Under the pieces are notes generated by a model. That model did not search any database and was not told the origin of the DNA. It saw nothing but the letters and a program-made list of their open reading frames with translations. Shown piece by piece: positions 1 through 7,713 of a stretch of DNA of 12,126 nucleotides; position 1 is the stretch's first letter; each line of letters opens with the position of its first letter. Position numbers and translations under genes: made by a program. Source of the stretch: Candidatus Bipolaricaulota bacterium (lineage in GTDB: Bacteria; Bipolaricaulota; Bipolaricaulia; M55B111); NCBI GenBank assembly GCA_018334615.1, contig JAGXLP010000027.1:1-12126 (forward strand), written 5' to 3'.

Positions 1-5
1 GTTTT

Positions 6-45
6 AAGCGAACTGCCTGCTTCATTCCGAGGTAGTTCGCTTTTT
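6..45 (+). terminator. Intrinsic terminator of an upstream unit
   Basis: Bases 7-18 pair with 30-41 (AGCGAACTGCCT against AGGTAGTTCGCT, one G-T wobble); A6-T42 extends the stem. The loop is 11 bases and a five-T run lies at 41-45. This is a classical rho-independent terminator reading rightward. The T-run is only on the right, so it serves a + strand gene that ends left of the window. It implies that murD starts a new transcription unit. Confidence 0.88.
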
Positions 46-205
46 GCTTTCGCCAACCACTTAATACACCCGTAGCGCATTAATTGCACAAGGTCCCTTC
101 CCGGGAGGATTCCCAAAGACCGGGCTCAGATCAAAAAGCTATCGTTGAAGAAATCTCGAGAAGGGATTATTGTTGCGGGAGAGCCCAATAAAAGAGGAGC
201 AAAGC
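46..205 (+). promoter_or_regulatory. murD upstream leader, promoter not resolved
   Basis: The stretch between the terminator and the murD start must hold the murD promoter if the terminator is efficient, but I see no convincing -35/-10 pair. Two mutually exclusive small hairpins can form: 103-106 with 111-114 (GGGA/TCCC, 4-base loop) or 100-104 with 120-124 (CCCGG/CCGGG, 15-base loop). The murD ribosome binding site GAGGAG lies at 194-199, six bases before the ATG at 206. Any regulatory role for the hairpins is inference. Confidence 0.3.
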
Positions 206-1489
206 ATGAATCCTGACCAGGAGTTGACCGATTACGAGAGAATCACCGTCGTCGGAGCGGGGGTTACCGGTCAGGCTGTAGCTGAAGTACTAACCCGAGA
301 AAACAAAGAAGTCTTTGTTACCGATTCGGGAAAGATCAACGATGAGATTCAGGATAAGTTCACAAAAAACCAGGTAGAGTTCGAGGAAAACGAGCACACC
401 GAGAAGTCGCTGGAGACAGAATTAGTGGTCGTGTCACCCGGAGTCCCTCTCGAAAATCCCGTAATCCAGGGAGCCAGATCCAAAGGCATCCCGGTTGTAG
501 GAGAGATCGAACTGGCTTACTGGCTCTCCAGGACGAAAAAGATCGTCGCGGTAACGGGCACTAACGGCAAAACGACAACTGTTAACCTAATCACGGCCAT
601 CCTTGATTACAAAGGAAAACCAGCGTTGGCCTGTGGCAATATCGGCACCCCTTTCGTAAAAATCGCACCCTCACTAACCAGTGCCGATATCCCTGTAGTC
701 GAAGTTAGCAGTTATCAACTCCAGTCGATAGTAAACTTCAAACCAAAAGTTGCAATCTTGCTGAACTTAACCTCCGATCATATCGAGCGCCACGGATCTT
801 TCGAAAAATACAGAGAGGCCAAGCTGGGGATATTCTGCAATCAGGATGAAAATGATTACGCCATAGTTAACCGCAAGTTTGAATATGGCGTCCCAAATAA
901 AAAACCGGAATTAATCAGGTTTAACAGAAAATCCTTCCCCGGAGTCAACTTACTTGCTCACCAGCAGGAGAACCTCGGGGCGGCAGTTGAAGCCGTCAAC
1001 TGTGTAACCGAAGGAGAAAAGGTTTCCAGACTCCCTCCGAGTGTCGTTAAACAGGGATTCGAGATATCCCACAGGCTGGAGACGATTGCCGAAATCGAAA
1101 CAAGGAAGTTCATAAACGACTCCAAGGCAACCAATCCAGCTGCTACAATCGCAGCCATTAATGGGTTTAAAGAGCCCATTCGACTGCTTCTGGGCGGCCA
1201 ATCAAAGATGGCCGACTATGAGAGTCTAATTAGAACAATCGAGAACAGCTCAGTTGTTTCAGTATACTTGTTCGGAGCAGCCAGGGGCAAAATTGAGGGA
1301 ATCATGAACGAAATGGGATTTGACAATTACTTCTTATTTTCTTCCCTGAAAGAAGCCACCGAAGAGGCATTTCGAAATTCTCGTCCGGGCGAGACCATCC
1401 TGCTATCACCGGCCTGCTCAAGTTTCGATCAGTTCGACGACTACAAGCAACGAGGCCGTGAATTCGTACGAACCGTAGAGGCTCTCTAA
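206..1489 (+). CDS. murD: UDP-N-acetylmuramoylalanine--D-glutamate ligase
   Basis: Cytoplasmic ATP-dependent ligase that adds D-Glu to UDP-MurNAc-L-Ala in peptidoglycan precursor synthesis. The 427-residue protein has an N-terminal Rossmann-like domain (VVGAGVTG near residue 16), the Mur-ligase P-loop GTNGKTT at 118-124, ACGNIGTPF, VEVSSYQLQS, and the SDHIERHGSFEKYREAK segment carrying the lysine normally carbamylated (about residue 206). HRLE is at 289, FINDSKATN at 302-310, and the C-terminal LSPACSSFDQF at 400-410. Length is close to the family norm of about 450. An upstream TTG at 170 gives 12 more residues, but ATG 206 has GAGGAG six bases upstream, so I prefer it. Oddities: the usual HNxxN motif reads HQQEN, and the usual GGxDK motif reads GGQSK. 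First gene of the visible cluster, separated from ftsW by 130 bp. Confidence 0.96.
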   Translation: MNPDQELTDYERITVVGAGVTGQAVAEVLTRENKEVFVTDSGKINDEIQDKFTKNQVEFEENEHTEKSLETELVVVSPGVPLENPVIQGARSKGIPVVGEIELAYWLSRTKKIVAVTGTNGKTTTVNLITAILDYKGKPALACGNIGTPFVKIAPSLTSADIPVVEVSSYQLQSIVNFKPKVAILLNLTSDHIERHGSFEKYREAKLGIFCNQDENDYAIVNRKFEYGVPNKKPELIRFNRKSFPGVNLLAHQQENLGAAVEAVNCVTEGEKVSRLPPSVVKQGFEISHRLETIAEIETRKFINDSKATNPAATIAAINGFKEPIRLLLGGQSKMADYESLIRTIENSSVVSVYLFGAARGKIEGIMNEMGFDNYFLFSSLKEATEEAFRNSRPGETILLSPACSSFDQFDDYKQRGREFVRTVEAL

Positions 1490-1567
1490 GAAGCCCATAT
1501 CTCTCTCGTTACGACATAAATCACTTTCAGAAATGACAGCCACGAAAGCCAGATCAGACGGCGGTCC

Positions 1568-1596
1568 TTGCAGAAGAGTGACATTCAAGATATAAA
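1568..1596 (+). promoter_or_regulatory. Candidate promoter for ftsW-murG-murC
   Basis: TTGCAG (1568-1573) and TATAAA (1591-1596) are separated by 17 bases in the murD-ftsW spacer. The -10 matches TATAAT at five of six positions; the -35 matches at three. A start near 1603 would leave a leader of only about 15 bases carrying the AGGTG ribosome binding site. I see no terminator after murD, so read-through from upstream is equally likely. Confidence 0.3.
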
Positions 1597-1619
1597 ATAA
1601 AGTCCAGGTGGGTAAAGCA

Positions 1620-2696
1620 ATGGGTGAGTTTAACGGGCAAAGCTCCAGGTTACTATCGAGTTCTCTTTTGCTGACTTTCTTCGGGTTAATTATGGTATAC
1701 AGTTCTAGCTGGGCTTACGCAAGTCACTATTACGGAAATTCGTACTTCCTTTTACTAAAGCAAACGATTGCGGCAGTCATCGGTTTCGGAGCGTTGATTT
1801 TTTTTATAAAGGTTGATTTGACCAAAATAATTGATTTAAGTGGGTATCTCCTGGCCGGATTCACTTTTTTGACCTTCCTAACGCTAATTCCGGGGCTATC
1901 AACCGGGGGACGATGGCTGGATTTCGGCCCGTTAGCCTTTCAACCCACTGAGGGGCTAAAATTTGGATTGATCATCTGGGCCTCATTAGGAGTGGCAGAT
2001 TTGGGGGATAAATTAAAGGACTTTAAGAGAGGAATCGGACCGTTCCTGATCGTCGTTGGCCTATTATCCCTGTTAACCTTGCTTCAACCCGACTTCAGCA
2101 TGTCCGTGCTGTTGATAGCTTCCGTGGGTTTTCTTCTGTTCATAGGAGGTGCCAGATTGCTGGACCTGGGGAAAGTTATCGCCCTGGGTCTACCCTTGCT
2201 TGGAGGATTACTCGTCCTTAAGCCTTATAGGTTACAGAGACTTATTTCCTTTTTCGGCTCGGGACGGGATAGTATGGATACGGGATACCAATTGTCTCAA
2301 TCCTTAATTGCGTTCGGCTCGGGTGGTATATTCGGAAAAGGGCTCGGTCAGTCCGTAGAGAAGTTTTTATACCTACCTTCCGGGTACAATGATTTTATTT
2401 ATTCCATTATTGGAGAAGAACTGGGTTTCATCGGTTCGTTAATCGTTATCGGTCTGTTTATTGCTTTCGGGGTCGAGGGGTTTAGAATTGCTGTAAAACA
2501 GGATGACCTGGTAAGATCCTTGATCGCAGCAGGATTTACCTTTGTGATCTGTTTTCAGGCTATATTGAATTTTGGAGTTACACTGGGACTCATGCCAGTC
2601 ACCGGATTAACTTTACCGTTCATAAGTTACGGGGGGACATCTTTAATTATTTCCCTGGCCATAGTTGGTGTTCTGATTAACATAGATAATTCATGA
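1620..2696 (+). CDS. ftsW: Septal peptidoglycan glycosyltransferase FtsW (SEDS family)
   Basis: Polytopic membrane enzyme that polymerises lipid II into glycan strands during division, normally with a class B penicillin-binding protein. The 358-residue product is mostly hydrophobic, with about ten membrane segments. SEDS signatures are present: GRWLDFGPLAFQPTE at 97-111, then GYQ plus LIAFGSGG, GKGLGQSVEKFLYLPSGY and NDFIYSIIGEELG (catalytic-site Asp about residue 258), and NFGVTLGLMPVTGLTLPFIS with YGGTS near the C-terminus. QPTE and YND replace the commoner QPSE and HTD, still within family variation. ATG 1620 is chosen over an in-frame GTG at 1608 because AGGTG (1606-1610) lies nine bases before the ATG. 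Its stop overlaps the murG start (ATGA). Context favours FtsW over the related RodA. No partner PBP gene is visible. Confidence 0.94.
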   Translation: MGEFNGQSSRLLSSSLLLTFFGLIMVYSSSWAYASHYYGNSYFLLLKQTIAAVIGFGALIFFIKVDLTKIIDLSGYLLAGFTFLTFLTLIPGLSTGGRWLDFGPLAFQPTEGLKFGLIIWASLGVADLGDKLKDFKRGIGPFLIVVGLLSLLTLLQPDFSMSVLLIASVGFLLFIGGARLLDLGKVIALGLPLLGGLLVLKPYRLQRLISFFGSGRDSMDTGYQLSQSLIAFGSGGIFGKGLGQSVEKFLYLPSGYNDFIYSIIGEELGFIGSLIVIGLFIAFGVEGFRIAVKQDDLVRSLIAAGFTFVICFQAILNFGVTLGLMPVTGLTLPFISYGGTSLIISLAIVGVLINIDNS

Positions 2697-3808
2697 AAGT
2701 ACTGGTAGCGGGTGGAGGAACTGGAGGTCATTTTTATCCAGCATTGTCCGTCATGAAAAAAATAAAGGAAGACCCGGGAAACCATCGTATTTCTTATCTC
2801 GGCACGGGGAACGGGCTCGAGTCGAAAGTGGCACCGAGTTACGACTGGCTGGATTTTAAAACCGTTACCGTAACGGGGTTAAGCCGAAACAGTCTCCTGG
2901 GTTTCTTAAGGGGGCTGGTCTTACTACCAGTGGGGTTGATACAAACATTTTTCATAATAAGGCGGGTTAAACCGGATTTGATTTATGGTACTGGGGGTTA
3001 CACGACATTTCCCCCCGCCTTCTGGGGAGTAATATTGAGAATACCGGTTGTTATCCACGAACTGAACTTAAGGCCGGGAATCACAAATAGGGTTATAGCT
3101 CGATTCGCAACCAGAGTTCTTCTCTCCTATCCGGAGGCGAAAAACTTCCTGCCCGCGAGCCACTCGGAGGTAACAGGGGCTCCTGTAAGAGAGGAAATCA
3201 GGGAAGAGAATCCAAACCCCGACCCCCGGAATTTTGGACTGGAAAAGGATTTACCTATAATCCTGGTATTTGGAGGGTCCCGAGGATCAAGAATATTATC
3301 GGAAAAGCTACTCGAGGAACTCGAGGAAACCGAGGATCTGGAAGATATTCCTTTTCAACTACTGATTCAGACCGGTAGAGAAAAATTTCCCAGGTTGGAA
3401 AAAAAGTTACAATCGTTAAAAACAAATAAGGTTTCCATAGTCGAGTATATAGAAGACATGGGAAGTGCTTACAGTTTGAGCGATCTAGTTATTTGCAGGG
3501 GGGGTGCTGGAACGATGGCAGAGCTAATTGCGGCCAGAAAACCGGCTATTATAGTTCCCTGGAAAGGGGCCTCGGAAAACCATCAGTACTGGAATGCGAA
3601 ATTACTGGAAGAAAAAGGAGCCGCCCTGCTTGTAAAGGAAAAAAATTGGCCGGAATACCCCCTGCTCGATACTTTGACGGAGGTAGTTACTTCGAGAGAA
3701 AAGCTGGTGGAACTATCCGATAATTACCGAAAGTTTGGCGACAAAAATGGCTCTGACAACGTAATTAACGTATTCAAAGATATCATAAACAAAGGAGAGA
3801 CATGCTGA
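2693..3808 (+). CDS. murG: Lipid II synthase MurG (GlcNAc transferase)
   Basis: Peripheral membrane GT-B glycosyltransferase that moves GlcNAc from UDP-GlcNAc to lipid I, making lipid II. The 371-residue protein has the N-terminal loop GGGTGGH at 7-13, YGTGGY at 98-103, IHELNLRPG at 121-129, the second-domain loop FGGSRGSR at 193-200, and the donor-binding block CRGGAGTMAEL at 268-278 followed by PWKGASENHQYWNA to about 302. Length is at the family norm. HELN stands where HEQN is usual. The ATG overlaps the ftsW stop by four bases and has only a weak ribosome binding site, so translation is probably coupled to ftsW; its end overlaps murC by seven bases. Acidic stretch at about 206-219. Confidence 0.96.
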   Translation: MKVLVAGGGTGGHFYPALSVMKKIKEDPGNHRISYLGTGNGLESKVAPSYDWLDFKTVTVTGLSRNSLLGFLRGLVLLPVGLIQTFFIIRRVKPDLIYGTGGYTTFPPAFWGVILRIPVVIHELNLRPGITNRVIARFATRVLLSYPEAKNFLPASHSEVTGAPVREEIREENPNPDPRNFGLEKDLPIILVFGGSRGSRILSEKLLEELEETEDLEDIPFQLLIQTGREKFPRLEKKLQSLKTNKVSIVEYIEDMGSAYSLSDLVICRGGAGTMAELIAARKPAIIVPWKGASENHQYWNAKLLEEKGAALLVKEKNWPEYPLLDTLTEVVTSREKLVELSDNYRKFGDKNGSDNVINVFKDIINKGETC

Positions 3809-5160
3809 CAATAAACCCGGATCATAAATACCATCTGGTTGGAATTGGTGGGGATGGAATGAGTGGACTTGCTCGAGTATTACTTCAAATAGGTGCGACC
3901 GTCGTCGGCTCGGACATAAGAGAGGGAAGGAACAGCAGGGCCTTAACCAGAGCGGGCGCCGAAGTATATATAGGGCATCGGAGATCAAACCTTGCTCGAG
4001 ACGTCGACAAAGTAGTAGTTTCATCGGCAATTTCAGATGACAACGTAGAAGTCAGTGAAGCCAAAAAGCGAGGGATCCCTGTCCAGGAGAGGTTGACTGC
4101 CCTGGCAAAGCTCATGAAAGAGAAGAAGAGCGTAGCCATTGCCGGCACACACGGGAAAACGACTACAACCACTATGACATCCACTTTATTCGAATTCGGT
4201 GGTAAAGACCCAACTTATATGATCGGCGCCGATTGCGAGCAATTAGGCGGTAAAGCCAAACTTGGGAAAGGCGAACACTTTATCTCGGAAGTGGACGAGT
4301 CGGATGGCCATTTTACCGAACTTTCTCCCGATCTCTCGGTGATAACAAACATCGGAAAGGACCACCTGGATACTTACAAGGACCAGGAAGAAATACTGGA
4401 AGGGTTCACTCAGTTTGCAGGGCAATCAGGAGAGACAATAATATGTATTGATGACGGGAATAGCAGAAAGTTGCTAGATCATTTAAAACGACCGTTCACC
4501 TTCGGAATAGACGGGAAAGCCCACCTGAGAGCCAAAAACATCTCCCAAACTGGTATTCACACCAGATTTGATCTTCATTTCAGGGGCAAAAAACTGGGTC
4601 GCGTGGATTTACCGGCACCGGGAAAACACAACGTCTACAACGCACTCGCCGCCATCTCCCTGGGATACAAATCGGGAATGGGTTTTCAGGAAATGATGAA
4701 AATTCTGGAAAAATTCCACTTGCCCAAGAGAAGATTTCAAATTCTACAAAACAACGGATCGATAATTGTTGACGATTATGCCCATCTTCCTAAAGAAATC
4801 GAAGTAACCCTGGAAGCGGTGAAAAACGGCTGGAACCCAAATAGAATCCTCGCCGTGTTCCAGCCCCACAGGTTTAGCAGGACAAAACACATCAACGGTC
4901 AATTCGGAAATTCGTTTAAATTTGCGGATATGGTTGTAATAACCGGGATATACCCCGCTTCGGAAACACCTATACCCGGTGTAACCTCCCAGTTAATCCA
5001 AAAGTCCGTAGAAAAAACCAAAAAAAATGACGTTTACCGGATACTCGAGCGGGAAGAACTCTATAACTTCGTGAAGGACAGTCTGGAGGAGGGCGACTTC
5101 CTGATAGGGCTGGGCGCCGGTGATATCAATGAATTTATCAAAACTCTGGCAGAAACTTAA
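3802..5160 (+). CDS. murC: UDP-N-acetylmuramate--L-alanine ligase
   Basis: Cytoplasmic ATP-dependent ligase that attaches L-Ala to UDP-MurNAc, the first peptide-adding step. The 452-residue protein has the N-terminal nucleotide-binding loop VGIGGDGMSG at 13-22, the P-loop GTHGKTTTT at 115-123, EVDESDG at 163-169, TNIGKDHLD at 182-190, PGKHNVYNALAA at about 273-284, DDYAHLP at 324-330 and FQPHRFSR at 353-360. Length is normal. Two motif positions differ from the common form: DDYAHLP for DDYAHHP, and TNIGKDHLD for TNI(D/E)xDHLD. ATG 3802 follows AGGAG at 3793-3797 and overlaps the end of murG by seven bases, indicating coupling. murB starts 35 bases after the stop. Confidence 0.96.
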   Translation: MLTINPDHKYHLVGIGGDGMSGLARVLLQIGATVVGSDIREGRNSRALTRAGAEVYIGHRRSNLARDVDKVVVSSAISDDNVEVSEAKKRGIPVQERLTALAKLMKEKKSVAIAGTHGKTTTTTMTSTLFEFGGKDPTYMIGADCEQLGGKAKLGKGEHFISEVDESDGHFTELSPDLSVITNIGKDHLDTYKDQEEILEGFTQFAGQSGETIICIDDGNSRKLLDHLKRPFTFGIDGKAHLRAKNISQTGIHTRFDLHFRGKKLGRVDLPAPGKHNVYNALAAISLGYKSGMGFQEMMKILEKFHLPKRRFQILQNNGSIIVDDYAHLPKEIEVTLEAVKNGWNPNRILAVFQPHRFSRTKHINGQFGNSFKFADMVVITGIYPASETPIPGVTSQLIQKSVEKTKKNDVYRILEREELYNFVKDSLEEGDFLIGLGAGDINEFIKTLAET

Positions 5161-5195
5161 CGTCGTATCATTATATTCTGAAAGGGGAGGCACTC

Positions 5196-6083
5196 GTGGT
5201 TCCACAGGTAGCTGAAAAACCGAAAATAGATCTGATCCAGGAAGACGTTTCACTACGAAGCTTCACTACCTGGCACGTAGGGGGACCCGCCCGGTTTTTC
5301 TGCCAACCTAAATCCACCGGACAGGTTAAACGGGCAATTAACTTTGCGAACGAAATGGGGCTCGATATAAAGATCATAGGAAACGGAAGCAACCTTCTCG
5401 TGCCCGACGAAGGATATGACGGACTGGTAATTAGACTGGGATCAAACCTGGCCGAGACAGAAATTAATGACCGCTCGATAAATGCGGCGGCGGGGGCGTC
5501 ACTATATAAACTGGCGGATATTACAAACAAGGCTGGTAGTAGCTGCTTCAACTTTCTTACCGGTATCCCTGGTACCGTGGGAGGCGGAATTACGATGAAC
5601 GCCGGAGCTTACGGAAGGGAGATTTCTAACTACCTGAAAGGCGTCAAGTATATCGACGGTCAGGGAGAGATTCACGAATACAGCCACCTCCCCGGAAGCT
5701 TTGACTACAGAAACAGCCCCTTCCTGGATTCGGAAAAAATCATCGTCGGGGCCGAATTGAAATTAGACTACACTGAAGACCAACCCAAAATGAGCGAGAT
5801 ACTGGAATCCCGGAGGAAAAAACTTCCTTACTCCAAACCCTCCGCGGGTTCGGTATTTAAAAACCCCACCAACTGTGATAAGACCGCTGGAGAACTCTTG
5901 GATAGGGCAGGAGCAAAGGGTTTGACTGTTGGAGATGCGGTCGTTTCTCATCAGCACGCCAACTTTATCCTCAACAAAGGCCATGCCACGGCCAAAAACA
6001 TCCAAAATACAATTGACATTTTACGTAACAGGGTGTATAAAGAATTTGGGGTGACACTCGTCACCGAAGTCGTGGTCATTTAG
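5196..6083 (+). CDS. murB: UDP-N-acetylenolpyruvoylglucosamine reductase (type II MurB)
   Basis: FAD-dependent, NADPH-using enzyme that reduces UDP-GlcNAc-enolpyruvate to UDP-MurNAc, the substrate of MurC. The 295-residue protein shows the FAD-domain loop GNGSNLLV at 62-69, GIPGTVGGGITMNAGAYG at 123-140, YRNSPF with Arg172, the SAGSVFKNP block with catalytic Ser219, SHQHANFILNKG at about 251-262, and the terminal TEVVVI with Glu291. Size and the SAGSVFKNP motif fit the shorter type II MurB class. The start is GTG at 5196, with a strong GGGGAGG at 5184-5190 five bases upstream and no better in-frame ATG. Last gene before the 317-bp gap. Confidence 0.96.
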   Translation: MVPQVAEKPKIDLIQEDVSLRSFTTWHVGGPARFFCQPKSTGQVKRAINFANEMGLDIKIIGNGSNLLVPDEGYDGLVIRLGSNLAETEINDRSINAAAGASLYKLADITNKAGSSCFNFLTGIPGTVGGGITMNAGAYGREISNYLKGVKYIDGQGEIHEYSHLPGSFDYRNSPFLDSEKIIVGAELKLDYTEDQPKMSEILESRRKKLPYSKPSAGSVFKNPTNCDKTAGELLDRAGAKGLTVGDAVVSHQHANFILNKGHATAKNIQNTIDILRNRVYKEFGVTLVTEVVVI

Positions 6084-6104
6084 GATTGACACCCCAAGAA
6101 TATC

Positions 6105-6132
6105 TTTGCATCAAAAGAAAGTATATTATATT
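6105..6132 (+). promoter_or_regulatory. Candidate promoter for ftsA-parA-ftsZ
   Basis: TTTGCA (6105-6110) and TATATT (6127-6132) are 16 bases apart in a very AT-rich tract right after murB. A start near 6139 would give a leader of about 260 bases containing the 6168-6202 hairpin. Several overlapping TATATT/TATTAT hexamers make the exact -10 uncertain. Confidence 0.4.
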
Positions 6133-6167
6133 ATTACCTATAGTACATTGTAGGTGAATTCTCGTAG

Positions 6168-6202
6168 GAGTGGACTTTACAAAGCTATATATAAGTTCAC
6201 TC
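6168..6202 (+). repeat. 10-bp inverted repeat in the presumed ftsA leader
   Basis: GAGTGGACTT (6168-6177) pairs with AAGTTCACTC (6193-6202), ten consecutive pairs with one G-T wobble and a 15-base AT-rich loop. No T-run follows, so it is not an intrinsic terminator. It may be a leader RNA element or, as DNA, a repressor site downstream of the candidate promoter. Confidence 0.5.
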
Positions 6203-6272
6203 AGAAACTATTGAGGTTTGGAGGCTACATATCTCCGTTCAGTTGGGGGATTGAGCGGGGATGGGTTAGTTT

Positions 6273-6386
6273 ATGGTTTTAGGTGTTTTCAAAAAAATTG
6301 TGGATTCAGGAGTTAACAAAAATCTCAGTTATTTATTCTATCACAGAAAACGGGCCTGGGAAGTCAATTATTCCTGGCGTGATTAA
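6273..6386 (+). CDS. Possible 37-residue small protein upstream of ftsA
   Basis: An ATG-started frame of 37 codons ends in TAA 14 bases before the ftsA ATG. The predicted peptide begins MVLGVFKKIVDSGVNKN and is basic and aromatic, with a KKI, HRKR and several Tyr/Trp in its second half. It has no recognisable domain or clear membrane segment. GGGG at 6257-6260 is a poor ribosome binding site, 12 bases from the ATG. It could be a small coding gene, a leader peptide, a relic of a lost gene such as ftsQ, or chance. I do not recognise it. Confidence 0.25.
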   Translation: MVLGVFKKIVDSGVNKNLSYLFYHRKRAWEVNYSWRD

Positions 6387-6400
6387 TAGGTGGTGATTCG

Positions 6401-7642
6401 ATGGAAAGCGAGGACTTAACAGTGGGGCTGGATATCGGTACGACAAAAATCGTCGCCCTAGTTGGTAATGTAACTGATGGGTCGATCGAAATTGTCGGGA
6501 TAGGTCAGGCGCCTTCTAAAGGGTTGGAAAAAGGAGTTGTTGTAGACATTGGCCAGACAACCAACTCCATTAGAAAAGCGGTAAGACAAGCAGAAAAAAT
6601 GGCGGACGTGAATATAAATTCCGTATACGCGGGGATAACTGGGAAACACATCAATTACCTAAACAACACCGGAACTGTTTCGATTAACAGGTCGGATAGC
6701 GTAATACGGAAGGATGACGTAAGTCGAGTGATCGAAACGGCCAAGGCTATGCAACAGATCCCCCCACAATCGGAAATGATTCACATAATTCCACGCCAGT
6801 TTGTAGTTGACAACCAGGAAGGAATTTCCGACCCAATCGGGATGACCGGTACGAGACTGGAAGCGGACGTTCATATAGTTACGGGGGCAAGCACAGCCGT
6901 ACACAACCTGACGAGGTGCCTGGATTCACTGAACATAGAAATAGAACAGCTTGTACTTGAACCACTTGCTTCCTCACATGCCGTCTTATCCTCCGCTGAG
7001 AAGGAACTTGGTGTATTGCTTATGGATATTGGAGGCGGAACAACTGATCTTGCGGTATTTAAGAAGGGGGACATTTGGTTTTCCAAAGTTTTGCCGGTTG
7101 CTGGCGAGCACATGACCAATGATATCACGGTTGGTCTGCAGACCCCTCTGAAAGTAGCTGAGGAAGTCAAAGTTGAACACGGAACAGTCTTCCTGGACGA
7201 GGACGAAGAGGATAAAAAGATAGAGGTAGCTACCGTAGGCGGGGATAAAAAGAAACGGATTCCGATAAAGAACCTGGCAAAGGTAATTGAACCAAGAGTA
7301 GAAGAGATCTTCAATTTAACCTTTCAAGAGCTAGAAGACGCGGGCTACAGAGATCTAATCCCCTCCGGAGTAGTACTTTCCGGAGGAACTTCTCTCCTAA
7401 AAGGAATCGTGGAATACGGTAATCGACATTTTGATATTCCGATTCGAAGGGGATCCACCCCTGAGGATATACACGGGCTTAGAGACGTGGTAGAGTCTCC
7501 TATCTACGCGACTTCAGTCGGGCTACTGAAGTATTCAGTTGAATCAAACGATTATCTCAGGAACGGAAGAAAAACAATTAATCGAGGAGAAACGGCAATT
7601 TCCGATATTTTCAGCTGGCTGGCCAAATTCTTCCGCAAGTAA
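6401..7642 (+). CDS. ftsA: Cell division protein FtsA
   Basis: Actin-like ATPase that tethers FtsZ filaments to the inner membrane and recruits later divisome proteins. The 413-residue protein shows the ATP-binding motifs of the fold: GLDIGTTKIVALVG at 9-22, LLMDIGGGTTDLAVF at 206-220 and VLSGGTSLLKGI at 325-336. The SHS2 (1c) subdomain lies in between (about 80-160, GMTGTRLEADVHIVTG at its end). The C-terminal AISDIFSWLAKFFRK (399-413) is an amphipathic helix typical of the membrane-targeting sequence. An acidic patch at about 265-272 is followed by a lysine-rich run. The ATG follows AGGTGGTGA at 6388-6396. Length is normal. First gene of the ftsA-parA-ftsZ group. Confidence 0.96.
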   Translation: MESEDLTVGLDIGTTKIVALVGNVTDGSIEIVGIGQAPSKGLEKGVVVDIGQTTNSIRKAVRQAEKMADVNINSVYAGITGKHINYLNNTGTVSINRSDSVIRKDDVSRVIETAKAMQQIPPQSEMIHIIPRQFVVDNQEGISDPIGMTGTRLEADVHIVTGASTAVHNLTRCLDSLNIEIEQLVLEPLASSHAVLSSAEKELGVLLMDIGGGTTDLAVFKKGDIWFSKVLPVAGEHMTNDITVGLQTPLKVAEEVKVEHGTVFLDEDEEDKKIEVATVGGDKKKRIPIKNLAKVIEPRVEEIFNLTFQELEDAGYRDLIPSGVVLSGGTSLLKGIVEYGNRHFDIPIRRGSTPEDIHGLRDVVESPIYATSVGLLKYSVESNDYLRNGRKTINRGETAISDIFSWLAKFFRK

Positions 7643-7679
7643 GACTCCGGGAAAGCGATTTAGTCGATTGTTAGTCTTA
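7640..7679. repeat. 7-bp inverted repeat in the ftsA-parA spacer
   Basis: TAAGACT (7640-7646, starting in the ftsA stop) is the exact reverse complement of AGTCTTA (7673-7679), with 26 bases between. No T-run follows. It could be an mRNA 3' stabilising or processing element between ftsA and parA, or chance. Confidence 0.25.
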
Positions 7680-7713
7680 AACACATAAGTATTTGTTTAA
7701 CATCGGTGAAATC

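Larger units (their letters stand above)
6084..6400. other. 317-bp gap between murB and ftsA, where ftsQ might be expected
   Basis: In many dcw clusters ftsQ (a membrane protein of roughly 200 or more residues) lies between murB and ftsA. This gap is too short for it and shows no hydrophobic N-terminal segment or POTRA-like frame. It is AT-rich at 6100-6150. It holds a candidate promoter (6105-6132), a 10-bp hairpin (6168-6202), a 37-codon ORF (6273-6386) and a weaker wobble-containing hairpin (6356-6362 with 6371-6377) just before the ftsA ribosome binding site. A consensus TTGACA at 6086-6091 has no -10 at normal distance. Confidence 0.6.

Noticed and set aside
170..205. TTG start for murD giving 12 extra residues
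   Set aside because: No ribosome binding site before 170, while GAGGAG sits six bases before ATG 206 and the extra residues fall outside the MurD fold.
5171..5551. 126-codon - strand ORF opposite murB
   Set aside because: Antisense to conserved MurB motifs, with Ser/Pro-rich low-information translation typical of a shadow frame.
6086..6091. Perfect TTGACA as a -35 box after murB
   Set aside because: No -10-like hexamer lies 16-18 bases downstream; the nearest TATATT is about 30 bases away, so a weaker -35 at 6105 was preferred.
6871..7314. 147-codon - strand ORF opposite ftsA
   Set aside because: Fully antisense to conserved FtsA ATPase motifs; Ser/Thr-rich composition is what the complementary codons give.
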